Below, one piece after another: positions 33,993 to 42,180 of a stretch of 64,000 nucleotides of DNA. A model generated the notes under the pieces. That model saw only the letters and a program-made list of their open reading frames with translations. It had not been told where the DNA came from and searched no databases. Numbering within the stretch: position 1 is the stretch's first letter; each line of letters opens with the position of its first letter. This DNA comes from Firmicutes bacterium UBA4795 (GTDB lineage Bacteria > Bacillota > Desulfotomaculia > Desulfotomaculales > Nap2-2B), in the NCBI GenBank assembly GCA_002402825.1, contig DHGP01000033.1, positions 18,295 through 82,294 of the forward strand, given 5' to 3'. The position numbers and the translations under genes were made by a program.

Positions 33993-35144
33993 ATGGTGTC
34001 TAAAATTTATTTTGACCATAGTGCTACCACCCCGGTTCACCCGGAGGCAGTAATCGAGTTGTACCGGTTTTTGACCGATAATTTTGGCAATCCTACCAGT
34101 TTACACTACTTTGGGCGGCGGGCACGTAAAGCAGTTGAAGAAGCCAGAGAAAAAGTTGCTTTAGCCATTGGTGCTTTAGATAAAGAAATTATTTTTACCA
34201 GCGGAGGGACCGAGGCAGACAATATGGCCATCCATGGTCTGGCTTACGCTAACCGCCACCGGGGTAACCATATTATTACTTCAGCAGTGGAACATCATGC
34301 GGTGCTTAATACCGTAAAGGCTTTAACCAAAGAAGGTTTTACGGTTAGTATTTTACCGGTGGACAGGTACGGTAGGATAAATGTTAATGACGTTGCCACC
34401 GCTATCACAGACAAAACAATTTTTATAACTATAATGCATGCTAATAATGAAGTAGGCACAATTATGCCTCTGGCGGAAATTGGACGGCTGGCTAAAGAAA
34501 GAGGCGTTTATTTTCATACTGACGCCGTCCAAAGTTTTGGCAAAATTCCGGTTCGGGTGGATGACCTGGGGGTTGACCTTTTATCAATTTCCGGGCATAA
34601 AATTTACGGCCCCAAAGGGATTGGTGCTTTATACCTTCGCTCAAAGACACGGTGGGAACAAACTTTATTTCACGGTGGGGCACAGGAACAACTACGGCGC
34701 GCGGGGACCGAAAATACCCCGGGAATTGTTGCTTTAGGTAAAGTGGCCGAAATAGCAGTAAATGAGCTAGAACAGGAAGCAAACCGTTTAATTAAATTGA
34801 GGGATAAATTAATTAAGGGCATAACCCAAAAAATAAAAGGTGCTTATTTAACCGGTCATCCAACCGAACGCTTGCCTAACCACGCCAGCTTTTGTTTTGA
34901 ATTTATGGAGGGCGAATCTTTATTGTTAAGTCTAGACCAAAAAGGAATTGCTGCTTCCAGCGGTGCGGCCTGTACCGCCGGTTCCTTAGAGCCTTCCCAC
35001 GTTTTAACGGCTATGGGCATTCCTCCTGAAATAGCTCATAATTCTTTACGACTTTCCCTGGGTAGGGACAATACAGCGTTGGAAGTAGAGCATTTTCTAG
35101 AAGTATTCTCCTCTATAACCGAAGAGCTTCAGGTTAATTCCTAA
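33993..35144 (+). CDS. Cysteine desulfurase (NifS/IscS family)
   Basis: PLP enzyme of 383 residues that mobilises sulfur from cysteine for Fe-S clusters and thio-cofactors. It has YFDHSATTPVHP, FTSGGTEADNMAI, PLP-lysine in SISGHKIYGPKG and the active cysteine in SSGAACTAGSLEPSH. The long loop with this cysteine marks group I (NifS/IscS). The start is ATG 33993 after GGGGGGAG. No iscU or mnmA partner is next to it. Confidence 0.94.
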   Translation: MVSKIYFDHSATTPVHPEAVIELYRFLTDNFGNPTSLHYFGRRARKAVEEAREKVALAIGALDKEIIFTSGGTEADNMAIHGLAYANRHRGNHIITSAVEHHAVLNTVKALTKEGFTVSILPVDRYGRINVNDVATAITDKTIFITIMHANNEVGTIMPLAEIGRLAKERGVYFHTDAVQSFGKIPVRVDDLGVDLLSISGHKIYGPKGIGALYLRSKTRWEQTLFHGGAQEQLRRAGTENTPGIVALGKVAEIAVNELEQEANRLIKLRDKLIKGITQKIKGAYLTGHPTERLPNHASFCFEFMEGESLLLSLDQKGIAASSGAACTAGSLEPSHVLTAMGIPPEIAHNSLRLSLGRDNTALEVEHFLEVFSSITEELQVNS

Positions 35145-35249
35145 TTAAGCGACAGAGGAATTAAGGCAAGAATAATCTTGCTTGATTTTAAGGGCATGTA
35201 TTTTTTAAATAAAGTTGGGGTATGCTCAAAATAAAGGAGGCTACAAAGA

Positions 35250-35411
35250 ATGAATTGTCCGGTTTGCAAAGGCAAGGTTACCGGAAGGGTAGGCTTAAAC
35301 CAGTATTATTGTTGGGATTGTTGTGTAGAATTCCGCATGCTTAAAGAAGGAGTTCAGGTTAATGAAATTAAAGAAGATGGTAGTTTAGCCGTTTTTGGAC
35401 TTCAAAAATAA
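35250..35411 (+). CDS. Zinc-ribbon micro-protein
   Basis: A 53-residue ORF with AAAGGAGG before ATG 35250. Two CxxC knuckles (Cys3/Cys6 and Cys21/Cys24, plus Cys25) indicate a zinc ribbon; the rest (VEFRMLKEGVQVNEIKEDGS) is a small beta-rich domain. It is easily missed because of its length. Function unknown. Confidence 0.78.
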   Translation: MNCPVCKGKVTGRVGLNQYYCWDCCVEFRMLKEGVQVNEIKEDGSLAVFGLQK

Positions 35412-35445
35412 AATAATTTAATTAGTTTTTGGAGGTGAAGGTATA

Positions 35446-35637
35446 GTGAGCCGGGTCTTCTGGCGCAGCGCGGTTGCGGCAGGAATATTGGGATTAATTG
35501 CGGCCAGATTATTAACGCGTCCCACCCGTCAAACCAGGAAAAATTGGCTGGAAATAGTTGATTCCTCCCGGGCCAAATTAGTAAAACAAAGGGTGGTTAA
35601 AGAACTAAATAAAATTATCGCTAATCTAGTGAAATAA
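35446..35637 (+). CDS. Small basic membrane-anchored protein
   Basis: 63 residues from GTG 35446 with TTGGAGGTG upstream. One hydrophobic segment (about 8-24, AVAAGILGLIAARLL) is followed by a basic amphipathic helix. No family is recognised. It sits between the zinc-ribbon ORF and alaS. Confidence 0.65.
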   Translation: MSRVFWRSAVAAGILGLIAARLLTRPTRQTRKNWLEIVDSSRAKLVKQRVVKELNKIIANLVK

Positions 35638-35675
35638 ACAATTAAACCAAATTCTAGCTTGCCTATCTTAAAGGC

Positions 35676-35705
35676 TTGACACTATTAGTTTGCGTTAGGT
35701 ATAAT
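35676..35705 (+). promoter_or_regulatory. Promoter of alaS
   Basis: TTGACA (35676-35681), 18-base spacer and a perfect TATAAT (35700-35705). The leader to the start codon is only about 35 bases, too short for a T-box. Confidence 0.75.
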
Positions 35706-35747
35706 TAGGCTAAACCACCAATTGGGAAAGATTAAGGGGGTTTTAGT

Positions 35748-38390
35748 CTGACGGGTAAAGAGATTAGAACAAAATTTTTACGGTTTTTTAAAGAAAAGGG
35801 GCACCGTATTTTACCCAGCGCTCCCCTCATTCCGGCTAATGACCCCAGTATTTTGTGGACCGCCGCGGGTATGGTGCCTTTTAAGCCTTATTTTACCGGG
35901 ACGCTTAAGCCTGAGACATTAAGGATAGCTACCTGTCAAAAATGCTTACGGACGCAAGATATTGAGGCCGTAGGTCATAGTGCCCGTCACCATACTTTTT
36001 TTGAAATGTTGGGCAATTTTTCTTTTGGTGATTATTTCAAAAAAGAAGCTATTATTTGGGCGTGGGAATTTGTTACCAGGGTATTGGTTATTCCGGCCGA
36101 TAAATTATGGGTTAGTATTTATCAGGATGATGACGAAGCCTTTGATTTATGGCGCCAGGAAGTTGGAATTTCCACCGCGCGAATTGTACGGCTGGGAAAA
36201 GAAAATAATTTTTGGGAAATTGGTACCGGGCCCTGCGGCCCGTGTTCAGAAATATATGTTGATTTAGGTGAGGATTATGGTTGTAGTGAAAAACACTGTC
36301 AGGTAGGCTGTGAGTGCGATCGTTTTTTGGAAATCTGGAATCTGGTGTTTATTCAGTATTACCGTGATGAAGAAAATAATTACCACCCCTTGCAAGTCAA
36401 AGGAATAGATACGGGAATGGGTCTTGAACGGGTAGCCCAAGTTAAGCAAGGTGTGGACAACAGCTATGGTACCGATTTATTTCGCGAAATTATTGACTTT
36501 GAGCAAAAGCTAAGCGGGGTAAGGTATGGCGCGGATTCAAGAAGTGACCGGGCGTTAAGAATAATCGCCGACCACTGCCGGGCTATAACCTTTGCCCTGG
36601 CGGATGGGGCTGTTCCTTCTAATGAAGGAAGAGGTTATGTTTTAAGACGTTTGCTGCGGCGAGCGCTTACTTTTGGGCGAAACTTAAATTTGACCGAACC
36701 ATTTCTGGACAAGATAGCGGAAGTGGTTATTAAGCAAATGGCGGATACCTATCCGGAATTAACAGCCAACAAAAAACAAATCTTGCGGGTAATAAATACA
36801 GAGGAGGAACGTTTTAGTGAAACACTGGCTTTAGGAACAGATATTTTAAACCGGGTAATTGAAGATGTTCGCCGCGCTAAACAAACAGTTATTACGGGCG
36901 AAGATGCTTTCCGGCTTTACGATACTTATGGCTTTCCTTTAGAGTTGACCATTGAGGTTGCTGCGGAAGAAAATTTAACGGTTGACGAAGAAGGTTTTAA
37001 ACTGGCCATGGAGAAACAGCGGCAAAGGGCCCGGGAGGCCAGGTCAAAGACAGATTATTTACCGGCCAAAGAAGCTTTATATAAAACTGTGCGGGAGCGC
37101 TATGGGGAAACAAAATTTGTAGGCTACGACCGGTTGGTTGGACAAGCGTGCATCTTGGCCATAATTAAGGATGACCGGCAGGCTACGGAAGCACTAGAAG
37201 GAGAAGAGGTAGAAGTTATTTTAAGCTCTACTCCCTGTTATGCTGAGGCGGGCGGGCAGGTAGCTGATATAGCCTTAATTACGGCGGAAGACCTGGTGGT
37301 AGAAGTGCTAGACGTCACCAGGCCGGTGGAAGGGCTGTATGTTCATACGGGTAAAATTAAAAGCGGAAAGTTAAAAGAAAATTTTCAAGTTACCGTAGAA
37401 GTAAATGCCGAGCGCCGCCAAAATGTTAGCCGTAACCATTCGGCTACCCATATACTCCAAGGGGCTTTAAAAAAAATATTGGGTAATCATGTGCAGCAAG
37501 CTGGCTCTTTGGTAGAACCAGAGCGGTTACGTTTTGACTTTACTCATTATACCGCTATAACCCCGGAACAATTGCGTCAAATTGAAGAAACTGTTAACCA
37601 GGTAGTGTGGGATAATTTTCCGGTAGAAACTTTTCTAACTTCTTTGGAAAACGCTCAAAATATGGGGGCTACCGCCTTATTTGGAGAAAAATACGGCGAA
37701 CAGGTACGGGTGGTGAAAATGGGTGCCTTTAGTTTAGAGCTTTGCGGAGGCACCCACCTTAAATCTACCGGTGAAATCAGTATTTTTAAAATAATTAGCG
37801 AAAGCAGCATCGGGGCAGGTTTAAGGCGAATAGAAGCCGTTACCGGAAGCGAAGCGTGGCGCTATTTTAAAGCACAGGAAGAATTAATGGCGGAAGCTGG
37901 CCGTTTGCTTAAAGTTGCCCCGGAAGAAGTACTTATACGTCTGGCTAACCTGGTCAAGGAAATAAAAGATTTAGAACGTGAAAATACAAAGTTAAAGGCC
38001 AGGCTGACCCGTTATGAGACCCAAATTCTTTTGGAACAGGTAATGGATTTTAACGGGGTGAAAATTTTAACCGCACAAACCTCGGCTCAAGATATGGACA
38101 GCTTGCGGACAATGGTGGATTTGCTTCGGGAACACCTGAAGCCGGGGGTAATTCTTTTAGGAAACGTGGTTGACGGGCGCGTAAATTTAGTAGCGGCCGT
38201 AACTGAAGATTTAACTAAACAGGGGCTTCACGCCGGTAAGTTGGTTAAAGAAGTAGCGCCTATTGTTGGCGGCGGCGGCGGCGGTCGCCCTGAAATGGCC
38301 CAGGCAGGAGGAAAGGATGCCGCGCGGCTGCAGGAGGCCTTAGACAAGGCTTACGGGATAGTAAAAAAGCAATTGAGAGGTGAGAGGTGA
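35748..38390 (+). CDS. alaS: Alanyl-tRNA synthetase, apparent CTG start
   Basis: Charges tRNA-Ala; 880 residues, the normal size. The class II core has HHTFFEMLGNFSFGDYF; the editing domain has NHSATHILQGAL and CGGTHLKSTGEI; the glycine-rich C-terminal part has VGGGGGGRPEMAQAGG. The first ATG/GTG/TTG in frame (35853) would remove motif 1 residues. The conserved N-terminus TGKEIRTKFLRFFKEKGH begins right after a CTG at 35748, seven bases after AAGGGGG. The 3' end runs into a family B repeat. Confidence 0.95.
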   Translation: MTGKEIRTKFLRFFKEKGHRILPSAPLIPANDPSILWTAAGMVPFKPYFTGTLKPETLRIATCQKCLRTQDIEAVGHSARHHTFFEMLGNFSFGDYFKKEAIIWAWEFVTRVLVIPADKLWVSIYQDDDEAFDLWRQEVGISTARIVRLGKENNFWEIGTGPCGPCSEIYVDLGEDYGCSEKHCQVGCECDRFLEIWNLVFIQYYRDEENNYHPLQVKGIDTGMGLERVAQVKQGVDNSYGTDLFREIIDFEQKLSGVRYGADSRSDRALRIIADHCRAITFALADGAVPSNEGRGYVLRRLLRRALTFGRNLNLTEPFLDKIAEVVIKQMADTYPELTANKKQILRVINTEEERFSETLALGTDILNRVIEDVRRAKQTVITGEDAFRLYDTYGFPLELTIEVAAEENLTVDEEGFKLAMEKQRQRAREARSKTDYLPAKEALYKTVRERYGETKFVGYDRLVGQACILAIIKDDRQATEALEGEEVEVILSSTPCYAEAGGQVADIALITAEDLVVEVLDVTRPVEGLYVHTGKIKSGKLKENFQVTVEVNAERRQNVSRNHSATHILQGALKKILGNHVQQAGSLVEPERLRFDFTHYTAITPEQLRQIEETVNQVVWDNFPVETFLTSLENAQNMGATALFGEKYGEQVRVVKMGAFSLELCGGTHLKSTGEISIFKIISESSIGAGLRRIEAVTGSEAWRYFKAQEELMAEAGRLLKVAPEEVLIRLANLVKEIKDLERENTKLKARLTRYETQILLEQVMDFNGVKILTAQTSAQDMDSLRTMVDLLREHLKPGVILLGNVVDGRVNLVAAVTEDLTKQGLHAGKLVKEVAPIVGGGGGGRPEMAQAGGKDAARLQEALDKAYGIVKKQLRGER

Positions 38391-38427
38391 GAGGTTAGAA
38401 GCGGGAATAAGAAGGAGTTCAGCTTAC
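38375..38427. repeat. Family B repeat at the alaS 3' end
   Basis: Tandem GAGAGGT units, then TTAGAAGCGGGAATAAGAAG and TTCAGC. It covers the last codons and stop of alaS. Related copies lie at 42132 and 43178, and a diverged one at 49321. Confidence 0.75.
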
Positions 38428-38479
38428 GGGCAGACAGGATGCCTACCCTACTAGTGGTACAGGCTTCCAGCCTGTGGTT
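38428..38479. repeat. Palindromic repeat (family A), two-part copy
   Basis: CAGGATGCCTACCC half, then ACAGGCTTCCAGCCTGT at 38459-38475. It lies between family B sequence on one side and an inverted family B-like stretch (about 38500-38560, CCTCTCACCTCTCACATCTC) on the other. Confidence 0.8.
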
Positions 38480-38576
38480 GTCGAATTTCTAACTTAAAAT
38501 CTTATCTCCAACTTTTCACATCTCACTTCTCAATTAACCTCTCACCTCTCACATCTCAGAAAGGCGGAGAGATAAT

Positions 38577-38834
38577 TTGGGGCAGGATAATTTTGAGCAG
38601 ACAGTTATTTTTAAAGTTCAAGCCGAAGAGGCTAACCAAAAACACACCGTACTTTTAAAAGTGTACGCTGCTTTAAAGGAAAAGGGTTACCATCCGATTA
38701 ACCAACTGGTGGGCTATTTATTGTCCGGCGACCCGGCTTATATTACCAGTCACAACAACGCTAGAAGTTTAATTAAACGTTTTGAACGGGACGAAATTTT
38801 GGAAGAATTGTTAAAAAATTATCTTGAAAAATAA
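38577..38834 (+). CDS. ireB: IreB-family regulatory protein (UPF0297/DUF965)
   Basis: 85 residues of the family whose enterococcal member IreB is a substrate of the IreK kinase. GYHPINQLVGYLLSGDPAYITSHNNAR is the signature. The start is TTG 38577 after AAGGCGGAGA. The order alaS-ireB-ruvX-DUF1292-mltG is conserved in Firmicutes and supports the call; here an aldo/keto reductase is inserted after it. Confidence 0.93.
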   Translation: MGQDNFEQTVIFKVQAEEANQKHTVLLKVYAALKEKGYHPINQLVGYLLSGDPAYITSHNNARSLIKRFERDEILEELLKNYLEK

Positions 38835-38851
38835 AAAGGGGAAAGAATGTT

Positions 38852-39811
38852 TTGAACTGTGGGGTATTGGGTAGCACCGGGATAAAGGTATCCCGCCTTT
38901 GTTTCGGAACCCTTACCATAGGACCCCTGCAGGCTGGGTTGTCAATCGACCAGGGAGCAAAGTTAATTCGTTACGCCATAGATAAGGGTGTTAATTTTCT
39001 CGATACGGCCGAACTATACAACACCTATCCTTATATTAGGCAAGCATGTAAGGGCTTAAATAAAGAAGTAATTATTGCCACTCGTTCTTATGCCTATACC
39101 GCTCAGGATATGCAAGACAGCGTAAAAAAGGCTTGTCGGGAAATGGGACGCGCGTACGTTGACGTTTTTTTACTCCACGAAATGGAATCCGCTTCGCTTA
39201 TAAAAGGACACTGGCCAGCTGTGGAATATTTACTCAAGGCAAAAAAGGCAGGTTTAGTCCGGGCGCTTGGTATTTCTACCCATACGGTAGCCGGAGTGTG
39301 TGCCGCTACGTTAATCCCAGAAATTGATATTATTCATTGTTTAATCAATCTAGACGGAATAGGAATAAGTGATGGAACGTCAAAAGATATGCTGACGGCA
39401 ATTAAACAAGCCGCGCTTTTTAACAAAGGACTTTACGGAATGAAAGCCTTGGGTGGGGGTCATTTAATTTACCGTTCTGAAGAAGCTTTAAGTTTTGTGT
39501 TGCATATTCCAGAACTGGCTTCTTGCGCGGTAGGAATGCAAACAAAAGCCGAGGTAGACTATAACGTTGCTTTTTTTAGTCAGCAAAAAGTATCAGCAGT
39601 GACTTTAAAACAATTAAAGCAGCAAATAAAGCAGCAAAAGAGGCGTTTACATATTGAAAATTGGTGTACCGGTTGCGGATGCTGTGTGGAACGTTGCAGC
39701 GCCAAGGCTCTTTTTGTGGACGGTGGGCGGGTTAAAGTAAATGAATCTCTTTGCCGCTTGTGTGGTTACTGCGGGGGTGTTTGTCCGGAATTTTGCCTTA
39801 AAATTATTTAA
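38852..39811 (+). CDS. Aldo/keto reductase with C-terminal 2[4Fe-4S] ferredoxin domain
   Basis: 319 residues. The barrel has NFLDTAELY (catalytic Asp/Tyr), DVFLLHEME and GMKALGGGHLI; residues ~270-315 carry CxxCxxCxxxC twice (CTGCGCCVERC, CRLCGYCGGVC). This is a redox-coupled AKR as found in many anaerobes; its substrate is unknown. It interrupts the usual ireB-ruvX neighbourhood. Confidence 0.92.
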   Translation: MNCGVLGSTGIKVSRLCFGTLTIGPLQAGLSIDQGAKLIRYAIDKGVNFLDTAELYNTYPYIRQACKGLNKEVIIATRSYAYTAQDMQDSVKKACREMGRAYVDVFLLHEMESASLIKGHWPAVEYLLKAKKAGLVRALGISTHTVAGVCAATLIPEIDIIHCLINLDGIGISDGTSKDMLTAIKQAALFNKGLYGMKALGGGHLIYRSEEALSFVLHIPELASCAVGMQTKAEVDYNVAFFSQQKVSAVTLKQLKQQIKQQKRRLHIENWCTGCGCCVERCSAKALFVDGGRVKVNESLCRLCGYCGGVCPEFCLKII

Positions 39812-39822
39812 GGAGTGTTTTT

Positions 39823-40260
39823 TTGCGCGTTATGGGTTTAGATTTGGGGGAAAAAACCATTGGGGTGGCCTTAAGTGACCCTTTAGGTTGGACGGCCCGG
39901 GGCATAAAGGTAATTAAAAGGGATAAAAATAACAAAGAACGGGAAATAAAATTGTTGGAGGAACTTATCCAATCTTATCAGATAGAAAAAATAGTAATAG
40001 GGCTGCCCTTAAACTTGAATGGTACCATGGGAGAACAAGGGCGTAAGGCTCTAGCCTTTGCGGCAAAGCTGCGCCAACTCTTTAAGCTACCCGTTGACAT
40101 TTGGGATGAACGCTTAAGTACGGTAACGGCCGAAAAGATTTTGCTGGAGGCAGACACCACCCGCAAAAAACGAAAGCAGGTAATTGATAAAATAGCCGCG
40201 GCGGTCATCTTACAAGGATATTTAGAAGCCCTAAAAAATAAAAAGATAAACTCTTCTTGA
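39823..40260 (+). CDS. ruvX: Pre-16S rRNA processing nuclease YqgF/RuvX
   Basis: RNase H-fold nuclease of 145 residues that trims the 5' end of 16S rRNA precursor. It shows MGLDLGEKTIGVALSD (first Asp), VIGLPLNLNGTMGEQ and DERLSTVTAE (acidic pair), with a final DKIAAAVILQGYL. The start is TTG 39823 after AAGGAGTG. Confidence 0.94.
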   Translation: MRVMGLDLGEKTIGVALSDPLGWTARGIKVIKRDKNNKEREIKLLEELIQSYQIEKIVIGLPLNLNGTMGEQGRKALAFAAKLRQLFKLPVDIWDERLSTVTAEKILLEADTTRKKRKQVIDKIAAAVILQGYLEALKNKKINSS

Positions 40261-40286
40261 CACAAACCCGGTGTTTTAGTTAGAAT
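40257..40286 (+). promoter_or_regulatory. Promoter of the DUF1292 gene
   Basis: TTGACA (40257-40262), 18-base spacer, TAGAAT (40281-40286); it begins at the ruvX stop. Confidence 0.6.
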
Positions 40287-40316
40287 AGGCATAACTTGTA
40301 AAAAGAGGTGAAATGA

Positions 40317-40601
40317 ATGCATGAGAGAGAGGATACAATTACTTTAATTGACGAAGACGGAGAAGAACAAGATTTTTTTATTGTGGATGAACTGACGGTG
40401 GAAGGCAATAAATATGCCGTTTTATTGTCCCTGGAAGAAGAGGAAAGCGTTGAAGACGAAGAAGACGAGGGAGAGGCGGTAATTTTAAAGTATGTCTTTG
40501 ACGAAGAAGGCAATGAGATTTTAGCGGATATTGAGGACGATGAGGAATGGGAGAAAGTTGCCAACGCCTGGGAAGAGATGCTCATTCAAGAAAATTCATA
40601 G
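40317..40601 (+). CDS. DUF1292 protein (YrzB-like)
   Basis: A 94-residue, very acidic protein (long Glu/Asp runs such as EEEESVEDEEDEGEA) of the DUF1292 family, usually next to ruvX. AAGAGGTGA precedes ATG 40317; the nearby ATG at 40313 stops at once. Function unknown. It has its own promoter and a strong terminator. Confidence 0.92.
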   Translation: MHEREDTITLIDEDGEEQDFFIVDELTVEGNKYAVLLSLEEEESVEDEEDEGEAVILKYVFDEEGNEILADIEDDEEWEKVANAWEEMLIQENS

Positions 40602-40623
40602 CTTAAAACAACTTAAAAAGAGT

Positions 40624-40657
40624 AGCTAAAAAAGGGGTAAATTTACCCCTTTTTTAG
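40624..40657. terminator. Bidirectional terminator after the DUF1292 gene
   Basis: Near-perfect inverted repeat GCTAAAAAAGGGGTAAA / TTTACCCCTTTTTTAGC, with A- and T-runs on the two sides. It ends right at a TTG (40659), which argues against that TTG as the start of the next gene. Confidence 0.88.
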
Positions 40658-40691
40658 CTTGAGAAAAAAATATCTTGAGGAAGAATATAAA

Positions 40692-42134
40692 GTGAAGTTA
40701 GCGACCAGGACAGCCCTTGTTTTAATTCTGGTTATTACGGGTTTATTTGCTATAGGAACTGTTCTTGTTTATAGCTCTCAGGAGCGGGTGCTTCCTAAGG
40801 TGCGGGCGGACGGAATAAATTTAGGCGGGCTAAAAAAAGAGGAGGGGCAACATGCCCTTCTTCGTTTGGAAGAAGAGCTAAAATCAAAGTCTGTTGTCTT
40901 GCGTTGTCAAAGCAAAAATTGGCCTCTGGCTCTAAATCAGATAAACTTTAAAATGGATACGGTAACGGTGATGAAAGAGGCTTTAGCGGTAGGGCACACT
41001 GGCTCTTTTTTTCGCCGCGTTCAGGATATTATTCAGGTTTGGCAAAATGGATATCAGGTACCTTTAGTAATTACCCTTAATAAGGAAAAGTTTGACCGGA
41101 TACTGGTTAAGATTACTAAAGAAGTAGGTTTTTTGCCTCAAGATGCTGCCTTTCAGGTGTTAAATGACGATACAATAAAGATTATTCCGGCCCGGGAGGG
41201 ATTAGGGGTAAATAAGCAGCAGGCTTACCACAACTTACTTGATTCTTTAAATAAAAAAGAAAAAGAATTAATTATCAATTTAAGTTTGGAACCCTTAAGG
41301 CCTAAACGAACAACCCAGGAAGTCGAAGCTATGGGCTTAAAAGGGCTTTTGTCTGCCTACACCACCTCTTTTGAGGCTTCAAACTATGACCGGGCTTATA
41401 ATATTCGGGTGGCAGCCGGTGCTTTAGACGGTTTAACTGTGCCGCCGGGTCAAGAATTTTCTTTTAATAGAGTGGTGGGGCCGCGCAGTTCTGAAGCCGG
41501 GTATAAAAATGCCCGGATAATTTTTAACAACCAGTTTGTGGTTGGGCCGGGGGGTGGGGTTTGTCAAGTAAGCACCACTTTATATAATGCGGTGTTGCTA
41601 GCTAATTTAGAAATTATAACTCGCACGCCACACTCGCTACCCGTTACTTATGTACCTTTAGGGCGTGACGCTACGGTGGCTTATGATGCTATTGATTTGC
41701 GTTTTCGAAACAATACTGAAAGTTATGTTTTAATAAAATCCTTTGTTAGCGGCGGAAGTTTAACTTTTAAAATATACGGCAATACAGATTATAAAGTGCC
41801 GGTAAAAATAAATACGGTAATAAAAAAGGTATTTGAGCCAAAAGTGGTTTATGAAGCAGACCCTAACTTAAAAAAAGGCGAAGAAGTGGTTAAACAAAAA
41901 GGGTTAAGGGGGTACCAGGTAACGGCGGAAAGAGTAGTAATCGAAGAAGGTCAAATCAAACGTGAACCACTACCTGGTAGTTTGTACCGCCCCTTAAATC
42001 AAATTGTTGCTGTAGGCACAAAAAAAGAGGAAGTTGTAGCGTCTCCTCCGGAAGAATTACCGGCTGAAAATGCTCCGGAGGAAAATATACCTACGGAAAA
42101 AACACCGGTCGAGGTTTCCGTACCGCCCAGCTGA
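40692..42134 (+). CDS. VanW-family protein with G5 domain
   Basis: 480 residues from GTG 40692 (GAGGAAG upstream); an earlier TTG at 40659 lies in the terminator. One N-terminal membrane segment (about 8-28), then a PG-binding-4-like domain, the VanW domain (FSFNRVVGPRSSEAGY...GGGVCQVSTTLYNA) and a C-terminal G5 domain (about 385-450) with a Pro/Glu-rich tail. It is probably an extracytoplasmic, cell-wall-associated protein. A family B repeat begins at its stop codon. Confidence 0.9.
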   Translation: MKLATRTALVLILVITGLFAIGTVLVYSSQERVLPKVRADGINLGGLKKEEGQHALLRLEEELKSKSVVLRCQSKNWPLALNQINFKMDTVTVMKEALAVGHTGSFFRRVQDIIQVWQNGYQVPLVITLNKEKFDRILVKITKEVGFLPQDAAFQVLNDDTIKIIPAREGLGVNKQQAYHNLLDSLNKKEKELIINLSLEPLRPKRTTQEVEAMGLKGLLSAYTTSFEASNYDRAYNIRVAAGALDGLTVPPGQEFSFNRVVGPRSSEAGYKNARIIFNNQFVVGPGGGVCQVSTTLYNAVLLANLEIITRTPHSLPVTYVPLGRDATVAYDAIDLRFRNNTESYVLIKSFVSGGSLTFKIYGNTDYKVPVKINTVIKKVFEPKVVYEADPNLKKGEEVVKQKGLRGYQVTAERVVIEEGQIKREPLPGSLYRPLNQIVAVGTKKEEVVASPPEELPAENAPEENIPTEKTPVEVSVPPS

Positions 42135-42180
42135 GAAGTGAGAGGTGAGAGGTTAGAAGTGGGAATAAGAAAGAATTCGG
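42132..42180. repeat. Family B repeat at the VanW/mltG junction
   Basis: TGAGAAGTGAGAGGTGAGAG followed by GTTAGAAGTGGGAATAAGAA and AGAATTCGGC. It supplies the VanW stop codon and the first 15 or so codons of mltG. Confidence 0.75.

Noticed and set aside
35700..35750. T-box or other riboswitch before alaS
   Set aside because: The distance from -10 to start is about 45 bases, with no room and no T-box sequence.
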